Shown in pieces: positions 18,372 to 25,807 of a stretch of 35,145 nucleotides of DNA. Position 1 is the first letter of the stretch, and each line of letters opens with the position of its first letter. The notes under the pieces were generated by a model. That model did not search any database. It was not told where the DNA came from and saw only the letters and a program-made list of their open reading frames with translations. A program made the translations under genes and the position numbers. The DNA is from Gammaproteobacteria bacterium (GTDB lineage: Bacteria > Pseudomonadota > Gammaproteobacteria > Natronospirales > JAJUFS01), in assembly GCA_033720895.1 (NCBI GenBank), contig JAWWBS010000014.1:1-35145 (forward strand). The letters are read 5' to 3'.

Positions 18372-18842
18372 TTACAGCTCGTTCGCGACCTTGTCGAGCA
18401 GGTCACCGTGGGCCTTGGCGTCGATCTCCCTGGAGAGAATCTTGCCGGCACCCATGACCGCGAGCGAAGCCACTTCCTTGCGCAGGTCTTCGCGAGCTCG
18501 CGAAACTTCCTGCTCGATCTGCGCCTTGGCGGCAGCGACCAGCCGGTCGCCTTCCTTGCGCGCATCGTTCTTGGCTTCTTCGACCATCTCGGAACTGCGC
18601 TTGTTGGCCTGGTTCAGGATGTCTGCCGCCTGGTCCTTCGCCTTGGCGAGGACGGCATTGGCTTCTTCCGTTGCCTTTTCCAGATCACGACTGGCCTTCT
18701 CGGCAGCAGCAAGACCGTCAGCAATCTGCTGGCGGCGCTCGGCCATGGCCTGCGTGATCGTCGGCCAAACAAATCGCTTGGTCGCGAGGATGAACAGAAA
18801 GAACGTAATGCCCTGAGCAATCAGGGTTGCATTCATGTTCAC
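18372..18842 (-). CDS. atpF: F1Fo ATP synthase subunit b
   Basis: A 156-residue stator subunit, the same length as E. coli b. A single N-terminal TM ([20 protein letters not shown]) is followed by a long charged helix with many Ala, Glu and Lys residues for right-handed coiled-coil dimerisation. The delta-binding C-terminal region is intact. A 65-nt gap separates it from atpE. Confidence 0.97.
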   Translation of the reverse strand: MNMNATLIAQGITFFLFILATKRFVWPTITQAMAERRQQIADGLAAAEKASRDLEKATEEANAVLAKAKDQAADILNQANKRSSEMVEEAKNDARKEGDRLVAAAKAQIEQEVSRAREDLRKEVASLAVMGAGKILSREIDAKAHGDLLDKVANEL

Positions 18843-18907
18843 GTCGGAACTCCCGTTCTCGTAAAAACTTTACACGTCTCGATGCCGCCGAAGCGGCACA
18901 CGAGTGC

Positions 18908-19243
<336 letters not shown>

Positions 19244-20086
19244 TCAGTGATTCTCGTACGCCATGCTGAGATACACGATGGCAAGCGTCATGAAAATGAA
19301 CGCCTGCAGCGGAATCACCAGCAGGTGGAACAAGGTCCAGGCCAGGCCCATCACGATCGCACCAATGAAGCCGCCAAAGCTCGCGGCATCGAAGCCGGTC
19401 GCGGTGGCTGCCAGCAGGGCGATCAGCATGAAGATCAGCTCGGCAGCGTACAGGTTGCCGAACAGTCGGAGCGCCAGCGAGATCGGCTTGGCCAGCAGCT
19501 CGACGATGTTCAGCACGATGTTCGGGATGATCAGGAACGGGTTCGAGCCGAAGGGATGCGTCAGCAATTCCTTGGCGAAGCCACCGGCACCCTTGCCCTT
19601 GAAGCTGTAATAAATGATCAGCAGCAGGATCGAAATCGACAGGCCGAACGTGGCGTTCATGTCGGCCGACGGCACGATGCGCATGTAGACGTGATGCGGA
19701 TCGTAACCCAGCTGGCCGCCCACCCACATCGCGAAACTCGGCACCCAGTCCACCGGCACGATGTCCAGGAAGTTCCAGAACAGCACCCAGATGAAGATGG
19801 TCAGCGCCATCGGGCCGATGAAGCCCCGCGGGCCGTGGAAGGATTCCTTGACCGAGTTGTCGGCCCAGTCCACCAGGGTTTCGACCAGGTTCTGCATGGT
19901 GCCCGGCACACCCGCGGTAGCGCGCTTGGCGCCGGCACGCAGGATCAGCAGCATCAGGATGCCCGTCAGCCATGAAAACAGCAGGGTGTCGATATGCAAG
20001 GCCCAGAAACCCTCGCCCACGGTCCAGTGGGTAAGGTGGTGTTGCACATAGGATGTAGGCGTGGTCGCTGCTGCTTCGCCGGACAT
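19244..20086 (-). CDS. atpB: F1Fo ATP synthase subunit a
   Basis: A 280-residue membrane stator subunit that forms the proton half-channels against the c ring. The essential arginine is Arg207 in ISLALRLFGNLYAAELIF, matching E. coli Arg210. Several TM segments are visible (for example about 35-52, 92-112, 148-161, 184-200, 212-230, 240-275). The TVGEGFWALHIDTLLFSW start is typical of gammaproteobacteria. It starts 1 nt after the atpI stop, so translation is coupled. Confidence 0.97.
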   Translation of the reverse strand: MSGEAAATTPTSYVQHHLTHWTVGEGFWALHIDTLLFSWLTGILMLLILRAGAKRATAGVPGTMQNLVETLVDWADNSVKESFHGPRGFIGPMALTIFIWVLFWNFLDIVPVDWVPSFAMWVGGQLGYDPHHVYMRIVPSADMNATFGLSISILLLIIYYSFKGKGAGGFAKELLTHPFGSNPFLIIPNIVLNIVELLAKPISLALRLFGNLYAAELIFMLIALLAATATGFDAASFGGFIGAIVMGLAWTLFHLLVIPLQAFIFMTLAIVYLSMAYENH

Positions 20087-20087
20087 G

Positions 20088-20456
20088 TCAGTACCCGTCT
20101 CCAGATTTCCAGGTTAAGGCCAGGCCATATACGGCCAGGCTCGCCACGAATGTCGTCATCAGCGGAATCCAGACATCCGCCAGGTATATCGCCACCAGCG
20201 AAAACAGCGCGGCGGCCATTACGAACTTCAGCATTTCGGCACGCTGGAAAGCTCGCAACATCGCCCGCGGTGACTCCGCGTCGCGACGCATGAAAACCCT
20301 TATCGCGAAATACAGGGAGAGTAGAGCCCCGATTGCGCCACCCAGGAATGCCCCCAGGGCTGCTTTTGCCCCGGCCAGCGGCCAGGTGATGGCTGCGCCC
20401 GCGATCCCGACGAGGAGCTGTCCTGTAACGATTTTTGCCGGTATGGATTTCAGCAC
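20088..20456 (-). CDS. atpI: ATP synthase protein I
   Basis: A 122-residue protein with four predicted TM segments. In the family it assists c-ring assembly and magnesium supply and is not part of the finished enzyme. First gene of the atp operon. The start is GTG (complement of 20454-20456) with GAGG 8 nt upstream, giving MLKSIPAKIVTGQLLVGI. Sequence conservation of AtpI is low; the call rests on size, TM pattern, the internal ERAEMLKF-like segment (QRAEMLKFVMAAALF) and position directly before atpB. Confidence 0.92.
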   Translation of the reverse strand: MLKSIPAKIVTGQLLVGIAGAAITWPLAGAKAALGAFLGGAIGALLSLYFAIRVFMRRDAESPRAMLRAFQRAEMLKFVMAAALFSLVAIYLADVWIPLMTTFVASLAVYGLALTWKSGDGY

Positions 20457-20494
20457 GCGGCAAACCTCGACAGCCCCCTCGGTTGAGCCGCGGA

Positions 20495-20533
20495 AGTATA
20501 AAGATATCTGAATTCCGGTTCAATCCCGGATTG
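20495..20533 (-). promoter_or_regulatory. Promoter of the atp operon, with overlapping palindrome
   Basis: On the minus strand TTGAAC (20518-20523) and TATACT (20495-20500) are spaced by exactly 17 nt, giving a start of transcription near 20488 and a leader of about 32 nt before atpI. The -35 box lies inside the inverted repeat CAATCC-C-GGATTG (20521-20533, overlapping the box by three bases), a possible operator. It separates atp expression from parB upstream. Confidence 0.75.
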
Positions 20534-20600
20534 GCGATTTTTCAGGGGTTTTCGCCGCTTTTTGCCGAGGTTTCGGCAGCGCGTCAGTCGCTTAGGCGGC

Positions 20601-21494
20601 TTACTTGATGTGGCCGATAATGCCGTCCAGCTCGTCCAGGGAGTTGTAGCTGATGACCAGCTTGCCCTTGCCCTTGCCGGACTGCTGCAGCTTGACCGCC
20701 GCACCCAGCTTTTCGGTCAGCTCGCTTTCGAGATGGCGGATGTTCGGATCGTCCGTCTTCTTTGCCGCTTTCTTCGGCGTATCACTGCCGGACAGCAGCT
20801 TGCGCACCAGCTTCTCGGTCTCGCGCACCGACATGCCGCGGTCCACGACCTGGCGGCCCGCTGTCACCTGGCCGGCGCCCTTGATGCCCAGCAGGGCACG
20901 GGCGTGGCCCATTTCCAGCTGGCGCGCCTCGACCATCTGCTTCACGCCTTCCTCGAGTTCCAGCAGGCGCAACAGGTTGGATACCGCGGCGCGAGAGCGG
21001 CCCACGGCCTCGGCGGCGGTCTGGTGGGTCATGTCGAATTCGGAAATCAGGCGATTCAGCGCCATCGCCTCTTCCAGCGGATTGAGGTTCTCGCGCTGGA
21101 TGTTCTCGATGAGGGCCATCGCAATGGCAGCGGAATCCGGCACATTGCGAACCACGGCGGGAATGCTGTGGAGGCCGGCCAGCTGCGCAGCGCGCCAGCG
21201 ACGTTCACCGGCGACGATCTCGTAGCGACCACCGTCGATCGGGCGGATGACGATCGGCTGGACCACGCCCTGGGCCTTGATGGAGTCAGCCAGCTCCTGC
21301 AGTGCTTCCTGCTGGAAATCGTGGCGCGGCTGGTACTTGCCGGACTGCAGCAAGTCGACGGCAACGTCCTTCAGCTCGGCGTCGGGGGCGCGCTCCTTGT
21401 CGATCGGCGCATCGCTGCCACTGGACTGCGTCGGCGCACTGCCGGAAATCAGCCCGCTGAGATTGCGTCCCAAACCACGTCTTTTCGCTGCCAT
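20601..21494 (-). CDS. parB: Chromosome-partitioning protein ParB
   Basis: A 297-residue CTP-dependent DNA clamp that loads at parS and works with ParA in origin segregation. The start MAAKRRGLGRNLSGLI is the usual ParB beginning; a GTG four codons upstream is possible. The ParB N-terminal domain contains KYQPRHDF, the box GERRWRAAQLAG and ENIQRENLNPLEEA. A helix-turn-helix follows (MTHQTAAEAVGRSRAAVSNLLRL, with the parS-contact region after it), and a C-terminal dimerisation domain ends the protein. It is 59 nt downstream of parA. No parS-like site (TGTTTCACGTGAAACA) was found by eye in the window. Confidence 0.96.
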   Translation of the reverse strand: MAAKRRGLGRNLSGLISGSAPTQSSGSDAPIDKERAPDAELKDVAVDLLQSGKYQPRHDFQQEALQELADSIKAQGVVQPIVIRPIDGGRYEIVAGERRWRAAQLAGLHSIPAVVRNVPDSAAIAMALIENIQRENLNPLEEAMALNRLISEFDMTHQTAAEAVGRSRAAVSNLLRLLELEEGVKQMVEARQLEMGHARALLGIKGAGQVTAGRQVVDRGMSVRETEKLVRKLLSGSDTPKKAAKKTDDPNIRHLESELTEKLGAAVKLQQSGKGKGKLVISYNSLDELDGIIGHIK

Positions 21495-21553
21495 TGCCTT
21501 GTCCACTTCCCTGGCAGGCCCCGTGGGGCTGCCGAATCAATCAAAACCCGTCG

Positions 21554-22414
21554 TCAGGCCGACAGGCGTTCCTTCTCTTCGCGGCGAATCATCTCCCCGG
21601 CCAGCGCCAGGTAGGAGAGCGCGCCACGGGAGGTCTTGTCATACACCAGTGCCGGAATGCCGTAGCTCGGGGCTTCGGCGAGTCGCACGTTGCGCGGGAT
21701 CATGGTCCGGTAGACCTTGTCGCCGAAATGCTCGACCAGCTCGGCCGACACGTCGCCAGCCAGGTTGTTGCGCGGATCGTACATGGTGCGCAGCACGCCG
21801 ACGATCTCCAGCTTCGGGTTCACCGCTTCCTTGATCTGGTCGATGGTATCCATCAGCGCGGCCAGGCCTTCGAGGGCGTAGTACTCGCACTGCATCGGAA
21901 TCAGCACGCCATCGGCGGCCGTCAGCGAATTCACGGTCAGCATGTTCAGCGACGGCGGGCCGTCGATCAGGATGTAGTCGTAGCGATCCTTGACCGTTTC
22001 CAGGGCCTTGCGCAGCCGCGTCTCGCGACCGAATTCATTAATAAGAGTGACTTCGGCATGCGTCAGGTCCGAATTGGCCGGCAGCACGTCGATGTTGGCC
22101 TTGTCGGCCGTGACGATGGCTTCGGCAGCGGTCGCCTCGTTCAGCAGCACGTCACAGGCTGTCTTGTCGATGGCATGCTTGTCGATGCCGGCGCCCATGG
22201 TGGCATTGCCCTGCGGGTCCAGGTCCACCAGCAGCACCCGGCGCTTGGTAGCCGCCAGCGACGCCGCAAGGTTGATCGCAGTGGTCGTCTTGCCGACGCC
22301 ACCTTTCTGGTTGGTAATTGCGTAAATCTTGCCCATAGGAGGCTGTGTTCCTGTCTGTCCCGCCTGCAGCTGTGCGGCGGCCCCTGCCCCGGGGAATTCA
22401 CCTGTCTCGCTCAT
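21554..22414 (-). CDS. parA: Chromosome-partitioning ATPase ParA (Soj)
   Basis: A P-loop ATPase of the ParA/MinD class that moves ParB-bound origins over the nucleoid. It carries the deviant Walker A KGGVGKTTT, the Walker A' VDLDPQGNAT, the Walker B ILIDGPPSL and the C-terminal RNVRLAEAPSYGIP. Started at the ATG complementary to 22412-22414 it has 286 residues, with a 26-residue Gly/Ala/Gln-rich N-terminal extension. That ATG overlaps the rsmG stop (ATGA), which favours it through translational coupling. The alternative ATG at 22336 would give the usual short form (260 aa) but has no visible ribosome site. Confidence 0.95.
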   Translation of the reverse strand: MSETGEFPGAGAAAQLQAGQTGTQPPMGKIYAITNQKGGVGKTTTAINLAASLAATKRRVLLVDLDPQGNATMGAGIDKHAIDKTACDVLLNEATAAEAIVTADKANIDVLPANSDLTHAEVTLINEFGRETRLRKALETVKDRYDYILIDGPPSLNMLTVNSLTAADGVLIPMQCEYYALEGLAALMDTIDQIKEAVNPKLEIVGVLRTMYDPRNNLAGDVSAELVEHFGDKVYRTMIPRNVRLAEAPSYGIPALVYDKTSRGALSYLALAGEMIRREEKERLSA

Positions 22415-23040
22415 GGCGAGCCGGTCAATCGGATGTCCAACAAATGTCTTTCGGCGTCCAGTCCCGGTACTACCAGGGGGTGACTGGCCTGCACGCGGGC
22501 CCTCGCGGGCAGCGCCTTGACCTCGTCTTCCGGGTAAGCCCCTTTCATCGCCAGCAAGCTTCCCCCATCGGCGACCAGGTGCTCTGTGCCGGCCACGAAA
22601 TCGGCCAGCGATGCGAACGCACGGGAGATTACGTTAGCAAAGGGCCGGTCCGGGTGGTAGTCCGAATCCCGGCAATGCACCACTGTCACGTTCTTCAATC
22701 CCAGTTCCAGCACGGCCTGCTGACAGAAGCGCGTTTTCTTGATATTCGAGTCCAGCAGGGTAATTTCCCGCTCGGGCTGCAACATGGCCAGCGGAATGCC
22801 CGGCAGGCCGGCCCCGGTGCCGACATCGGCCAGCGACCCGGCCGGCAGCAATGGCGCCACCACCAGGCTGTCCAGCAGGTGCAGCGTGACCATCTCGCCA
22901 GCATCCCTGATCGCCGTCAGGTTGTAAGCCTTGTTCCACTTTTCCAGCAGGCCGATGTAGCGCTCCAGCCCGGCCTGCAAGGCCGGCTCGGTCAGCGCCA
23001 GCGCTGCCAGGCCTTCTTCAAGCTTCTGTTGCCACTCCAT
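22411..23040 (-). CDS. rsmG: 16S rRNA (guanine527-N7)-methyltransferase RsmG (GidB)
   Basis: A SAM-dependent methyltransferase for G527 of 16S rRNA. From the ATG complementary to 23038-23040 it has 209 residues (E. coli 207); an ATG two codons upstream (23046) is equally possible. The motifs KWNKAYNLTAIRD, HLLDSLVVAP, the SAM-binding DVGTGAGLPGIPLAM and LLDSNIKKTRF are all present. The stop overlaps the parA start. In many gammaproteobacteria mnmG (gidA) precedes it; here an unrelated ATPase gene does. Confidence 0.96.
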   Translation of the reverse strand: MEWQQKLEEGLAALALTEPALQAGLERYIGLLEKWNKAYNLTAIRDAGEMVTLHLLDSLVVAPLLPAGSLADVGTGAGLPGIPLAMLQPEREITLLDSNIKKTRFCQQAVLELGLKNVTVVHCRDSDYHPDRPFANVISRAFASLADFVAGTEHLVADGGSLLAMKGAYPEDEVKALPARARVQASHPLVVPGLDAERHLLDIRLTGSP

Positions 23041-23080
23041 TGCCATCTCGAATGCTGTCAGCCGCCTCGAAAGGGCGGCA

Positions 23081-23108
23081 AGTATACCTGAGTAAATCTT
23101 GCTCAGGT
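23081..23108 (-). promoter_or_regulatory. Candidate -10 box and operator-like palindrome for rsmG-parAB
   Basis: TATACT on the minus strand (23081-23086) is a good -10 box about 40 nt upstream of rsmG. Directly upstream is ACCTGAG-N9-CTCAGGT (23086-23108), a perfect 7-bp-arm inverted repeat that fills the position of the -35 box. This is consistent with a regulated promoter. The regulator is unknown. Confidence 0.45.
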
Positions 23109-23153
23109 GTAGGAATTCACTGGCAAATGCCGTCACGGCGAGGACAACGGGGA

Positions 23154-23174
23154 GCCCCGCCAGTACAGCGGGGC
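23154..23174. terminator. Hairpin after the GspE-like gene
   Basis: GCCCCGC-CAGTACA-GCGGGGC is a perfect 7-bp GC stem 24 nt after the stop of the ATPase gene (minus strand). No U-tract follows, so termination efficiency is uncertain. Confidence 0.4.
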
Positions 23175-23197
23175 ACGGCAGGGGTCGCGAGCGCCGA

Positions 23198-24955
23198 TCA
23201 GGCGCCGGGATCGGGCGGCGGTACGACCCGCAGGACTTCCTCGGCCGTGGTCAGGCCGGCGGCAACCTTCTGCGCACCGCGCAGGCGAAGTGGGCGCATG
23301 CCCGCTTTCTGGGCCGTCTTGCGAACGGTCTCCAGCGGCGCATCGGCACCGATCAGCTCCTTCACCTCGGGCGTGACCTGCAGCATCTCGTAGATGCCCA
23401 CGCGCCCCCGGAAACCGGTGTTGCGGCACTCCAGGCAGCCAACGGGCTCGTTGACCTGTGCCGGCTTCTTGATCTTCCAGCCGCGGGTCAGCGCTTCCCA
23501 TTCCGGATCGCCGATCTCGGCCGGCCGCTTGCAGTTCGGGCACAGCGTGCGAATCAACCGCTGCGCAATGATCCCCAGCAGCGAGGAGTGCAGCATGTAG
23601 CCCGGGACGCCCAGGTCGCGCAGGCGGGTCAGCGACGAGGGTGCATCGTTGGTATGCAGGGTGGACAGCACCAGGTGGCCGGTCAGCGCCGCCTGCACCG
23701 CCATTTCGGCCGTATGGCCGTCACGAATCTCGCCGATCATGATGATGTCGGGGTCCTGCCGGAGCAGGGTGCGAATGCCATCGGCAAAACCCAGCTCGAG
23801 CGCGTCATTGGCCTGCATCTGGTTGAAGCTGGGCTCGATCAGTTCGATCGGGTCTTCGACCGTGCAGACATTCACTTCCGGCCTGGCCAGGCGCTTCAGC
23901 GTCGAATACAGCGTCGTGGTCTTGCCGGAGCCGGTCGGCCCGGTCACCAGCACGATGCCGTTCGGCTGTTTCGTCATGTGCTCCCAGGTAGCCTCGTCCT
24001 GCGGATCGAAACCGAGCTGGGTGAAATCCTTCAGCAACACCTCGGGATCGAAAATGCGCATCACCAGCTTCTCACCGAAGGCTGTCGGCATGGTCGACAT
24101 GCGCAACTCTATTTCGCCACCGTCGGGGTCGCGGGTCTTGATGCGACCGTCCTGCGGCCGGCGCTTCTCGGCGATGTCCATGCGCGCCAGGATCTTGAGG
24201 CGGCTGGTGACCGGCGTCAGGACCGCAGTCGGCAACTGGTAAACGTCGTGCAGCACGCCATCGATGCGGAAACGGATGTTGCCGAACTCGCGGCGCGGTT
24301 CGATATGGATGTCCGAGGCGCGTTGCTCGAAGGCGTATTGCAGCAACCAGTCGACGATGGAAACGATGTGCTGGTCGTTCGCTTCCAGCTTGCCGGAGCG
24401 GGACAGCTCCATGAGCTGCTCCAGCGATTGTGCTCCACCACGCTTGTTGCCGGAATCCTTCTCGGCGCCAAACACGGACTTGGCCATGTTGTAGAACTCG
24501 ATCCGGAAGCGTCCGATGTCCTCGGGGTTTGCCAGCACACAGCGAATCGGCTTGCCCTGCAGCTGAGACAGTTCCTTGTTCCAGCTCTGCAGGAAGGGCT
24601 CGGCAGTGGCGACCAGGATTTCCTTGTCGCGCACTTCCACCGGCAGGGCATTGAATCGCTCGGCATAGGCGTAAGGCATGACTTCGCAGGCGCGAGCCAC
24701 GTCGAGGCGCAACGGATCGACGTGATAGCACTCGAGATCCAGCCTGTTCGCAAGCCATTCGGTCAGTGCATCGAGGGTCAGGCGCTTGCCCGATTCAGGA
24801 TGCTGCCAGTTGCGCTCGGCAATCACCGTCAGCGGGTGGCGGCCGGGAAAGCGGTGCGCCAGGTCGCGCATGATGTCCAGTTGCTCTTGGCTGGCCATGC
24901 GGTCCTCCGCGAGCCAGTCCAGGATCTCGGTCATTTCCAGCTTGCGGTCTTTCAA
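23198..24955 (-). CDS. GspE/PulE/PilB-family secretion-type ATPase with MshEN-like N-terminus
   Basis: A 585-residue cytoplasmic ATPase of the type II secretion/type IV pilus class. The N-terminal ~170 residues resemble the MshEN/T2SSE-N fold (for example VMPYAYAERFNALPVEV). The ATPase core has Walker A GPTGSGKTTT with Lys345, the Asp box TVEDPIELIEPSFNQMQAN, Walker B IIMIGEIRDG and the His box STLHTNDAPSSLTRL. Four cysteines in CPNC...CLEC form the zinc-binding CM domain seen in GspE/PilB. I chose TTG 24955 because AAAGGTG lies upstream; ATG 24934 is the alternative. No pilus or secretin genes are nearby, so it is an orphan. It diverges from an XRE regulator. Confidence 0.9.
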   Translation of the reverse strand: MKDRKLEMTEILDWLAEDRMASQEQLDIMRDLAHRFPGRHPLTVIAERNWQHPESGKRLTLDALTEWLANRLDLECYHVDPLRLDVARACEVMPYAYAERFNALPVEVRDKEILVATAEPFLQSWNKELSQLQGKPIRCVLANPEDIGRFRIEFYNMAKSVFGAEKDSGNKRGGAQSLEQLMELSRSGKLEANDQHIVSIVDWLLQYAFEQRASDIHIEPRREFGNIRFRIDGVLHDVYQLPTAVLTPVTSRLKILARMDIAEKRRPQDGRIKTRDPDGGEIELRMSTMPTAFGEKLVMRIFDPEVLLKDFTQLGFDPQDEATWEHMTKQPNGIVLVTGPTGSGKTTTLYSTLKRLARPEVNVCTVEDPIELIEPSFNQMQANDALELGFADGIRTLLRQDPDIIMIGEIRDGHTAEMAVQAALTGHLVLSTLHTNDAPSSLTRLRDLGVPGYMLHSSLLGIIAQRLIRTLCPNCKRPAEIGDPEWEALTRGWKIKKPAQVNEPVGCLECRNTGFRGRVGIYEMLQVTPEVKELIGADAPLETVRKTAQKAGMRPLRLRGAQKVAAGLTTAEEVLRVVPPPDPGA

Positions 24956-24983
24956 GGCAACACCTTTGATAATGCGGCAGTCA

Positions 24984-25002
24984 AGAATGACCCGTTCATT
25001 CT
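24984..25002. promoter_or_regulatory. Inverted repeat AGAATGA-N5-TCATTCT in the ATPase/XRE divergent region
   Basis: An exact 7-bp-arm inverted repeat lies 29 nt upstream of the ATPase gene start. On the minus strand it overlaps TAGAAT, a good -10 box, with a poor -35 (TTCGGA) 17 nt upstream. It is placed as an operator would be, and the adjacent XRE protein is the obvious candidate ligand (inference). Confidence 0.5.
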
Positions 25003-25077
25003 ACGCAGCCCAGGGAAGATTCCGAAAACTCTTTGCTTTTCTCCCCGGGAATCCGCTCTATTCCTGAGGATTCATCG

Positions 25078-25116
25078 TTATTCTTGCATTATTCACGCCC
25101 GAGATGATTCTTATTC
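25078..25116 (+). repeat. Phased TTATTC direct repeats upstream of the XRE gene
   Basis: TTATTC occurs at 25078, 25089 and 25111, that is with 11- and 22-nt spacing, so all copies face the same side of the DNA helix. They lie 53-91 nt before the XRE start codon in an AT-rich promoter region. They resemble one arm of the nearby inverted repeat (TCATTCT). Confidence 0.4.
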
Positions 25117-25168
25117 CAAGGGCAGGCAGGAAAACTTGCAGCCTCTTGAAACCACCAAGGAGATGCAA

Positions 25169-25768
25169 ATGTCACTGGGAACCAATCTCAAGCACTGGCG
25201 ACAGGTTCGCGGCCTGACCCAACCCGAGCTCGCCGAGCGCGCCGAGATCGAGCAATCCTATCTTTCCAAGCTGGAGAACGATCGCTCGCAGGCCTCGGAG
25301 GGGGTGCTCGATCGCCTGGCAACCGCACTGGAAATAGACCTCGACACCCTGCAGCGAGACCCCACCCGCAATGGCCAGTTGAAGAAAGCGGTGATTGCCG
25401 CCGCACTGGTCCTCGGCCTGCTTGGCAGCGGCTTCTACGCCGGCTATTCGCTGTCGGATTACGAGGTCCGCAAGGTCAGCAAGGACGCAGAGCGCGTCGC
25501 GACCGTCTGGTCGCTGGCACCGGATGGCGTTCATGTCATGGGAGTGGGCTCGTACAAGGAAGGCCTGCAACGCGTTCATGGTCGCTTTGCCGAACCCGAG
25601 GACAGCACGCAGGTACAGGTCTATGCGGCGCGCCTGTTGCGCGAAGGCGTTCTCGGCACGGAGCTCGAGGAAATCTTCATCACGCCCGAGAACAAGCACT
25701 TTTCGATAACCATCAAGGGTGATCCCGTGGAGTCGCAGCACGCCACCGCGGCCGAACCTGCCGAGTGA
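25169..25768 (+). CDS. Membrane-anchored XRE-family helix-turn-helix regulator
   Basis: A 199-residue protein starting at ATG 25169, six nt after AAGGAG; the ATG at 25163 touches the ribosome site. An N-terminal HTH of the Cro/C1 type (about residues 5-60: LKHWRQVRGLTQPELAERAEIEQSYLSKLEN) is followed by one TM segment (about 74-94, with GLLGSGFYAGY). A C-terminal domain of about 100 residues would then be periplasmic (ATVWSLAPDGVHVMGVGSYKEGLQRVHGRF). DNA binding from the membrane with an external sensor domain is the simple reading. The C-terminal domain is not one I recognise. It diverges from the GspE-like ATPase gene across a repeat-rich 213-nt region. Confidence 0.82.
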   Translation: MSLGTNLKHWRQVRGLTQPELAERAEIEQSYLSKLENDRSQASEGVLDRLATALEIDLDTLQRDPTRNGQLKKAVIAAALVLGLLGSGFYAGYSLSDYEVRKVSKDAERVATVWSLAPDGVHVMGVGSYKEGLQRVHGRFAEPEDSTQVQVYAARLLREGVLGTELEEIFITPENKHFSITIKGDPVESQHATAAEPAE

Positions 25769-25776
25769 TTCGCAGG

Positions 25777-25800
25777 GCCAGCGGGCGAAGGCCCGCTGGC
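25777..25800. terminator. Strong hairpin between the convergent XRE and thioredoxin/NHL genes
   Basis: GCCAGCGGGC-GAAG-GCCCGCTGGC is a perfect 10-bp stem with a tetraloop, placed between two converging stop codons (25768 and 25808). It lacks a T-tract on both strands, so it is a structural or partial bidirectional terminator. Confidence 0.6.
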
Positions 25801-25807
25801 ACCTCCG

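Noticed and set aside
20534-20585. Intrinsic terminator for parB (GCCGA-AACC-TCGGC)
   Set aside because: On the minus strand the hairpin is followed by an A-run rather than a U-run, so it does not have the form of a terminator in the parB direction.
25100-25118. Fur-box-like sequence near GATGATTCTTATTC
   Set aside because: Only part of the 19-bp Fur consensus is matched and symmetry is poor; the phased TTATTC repeats explain the pattern better.
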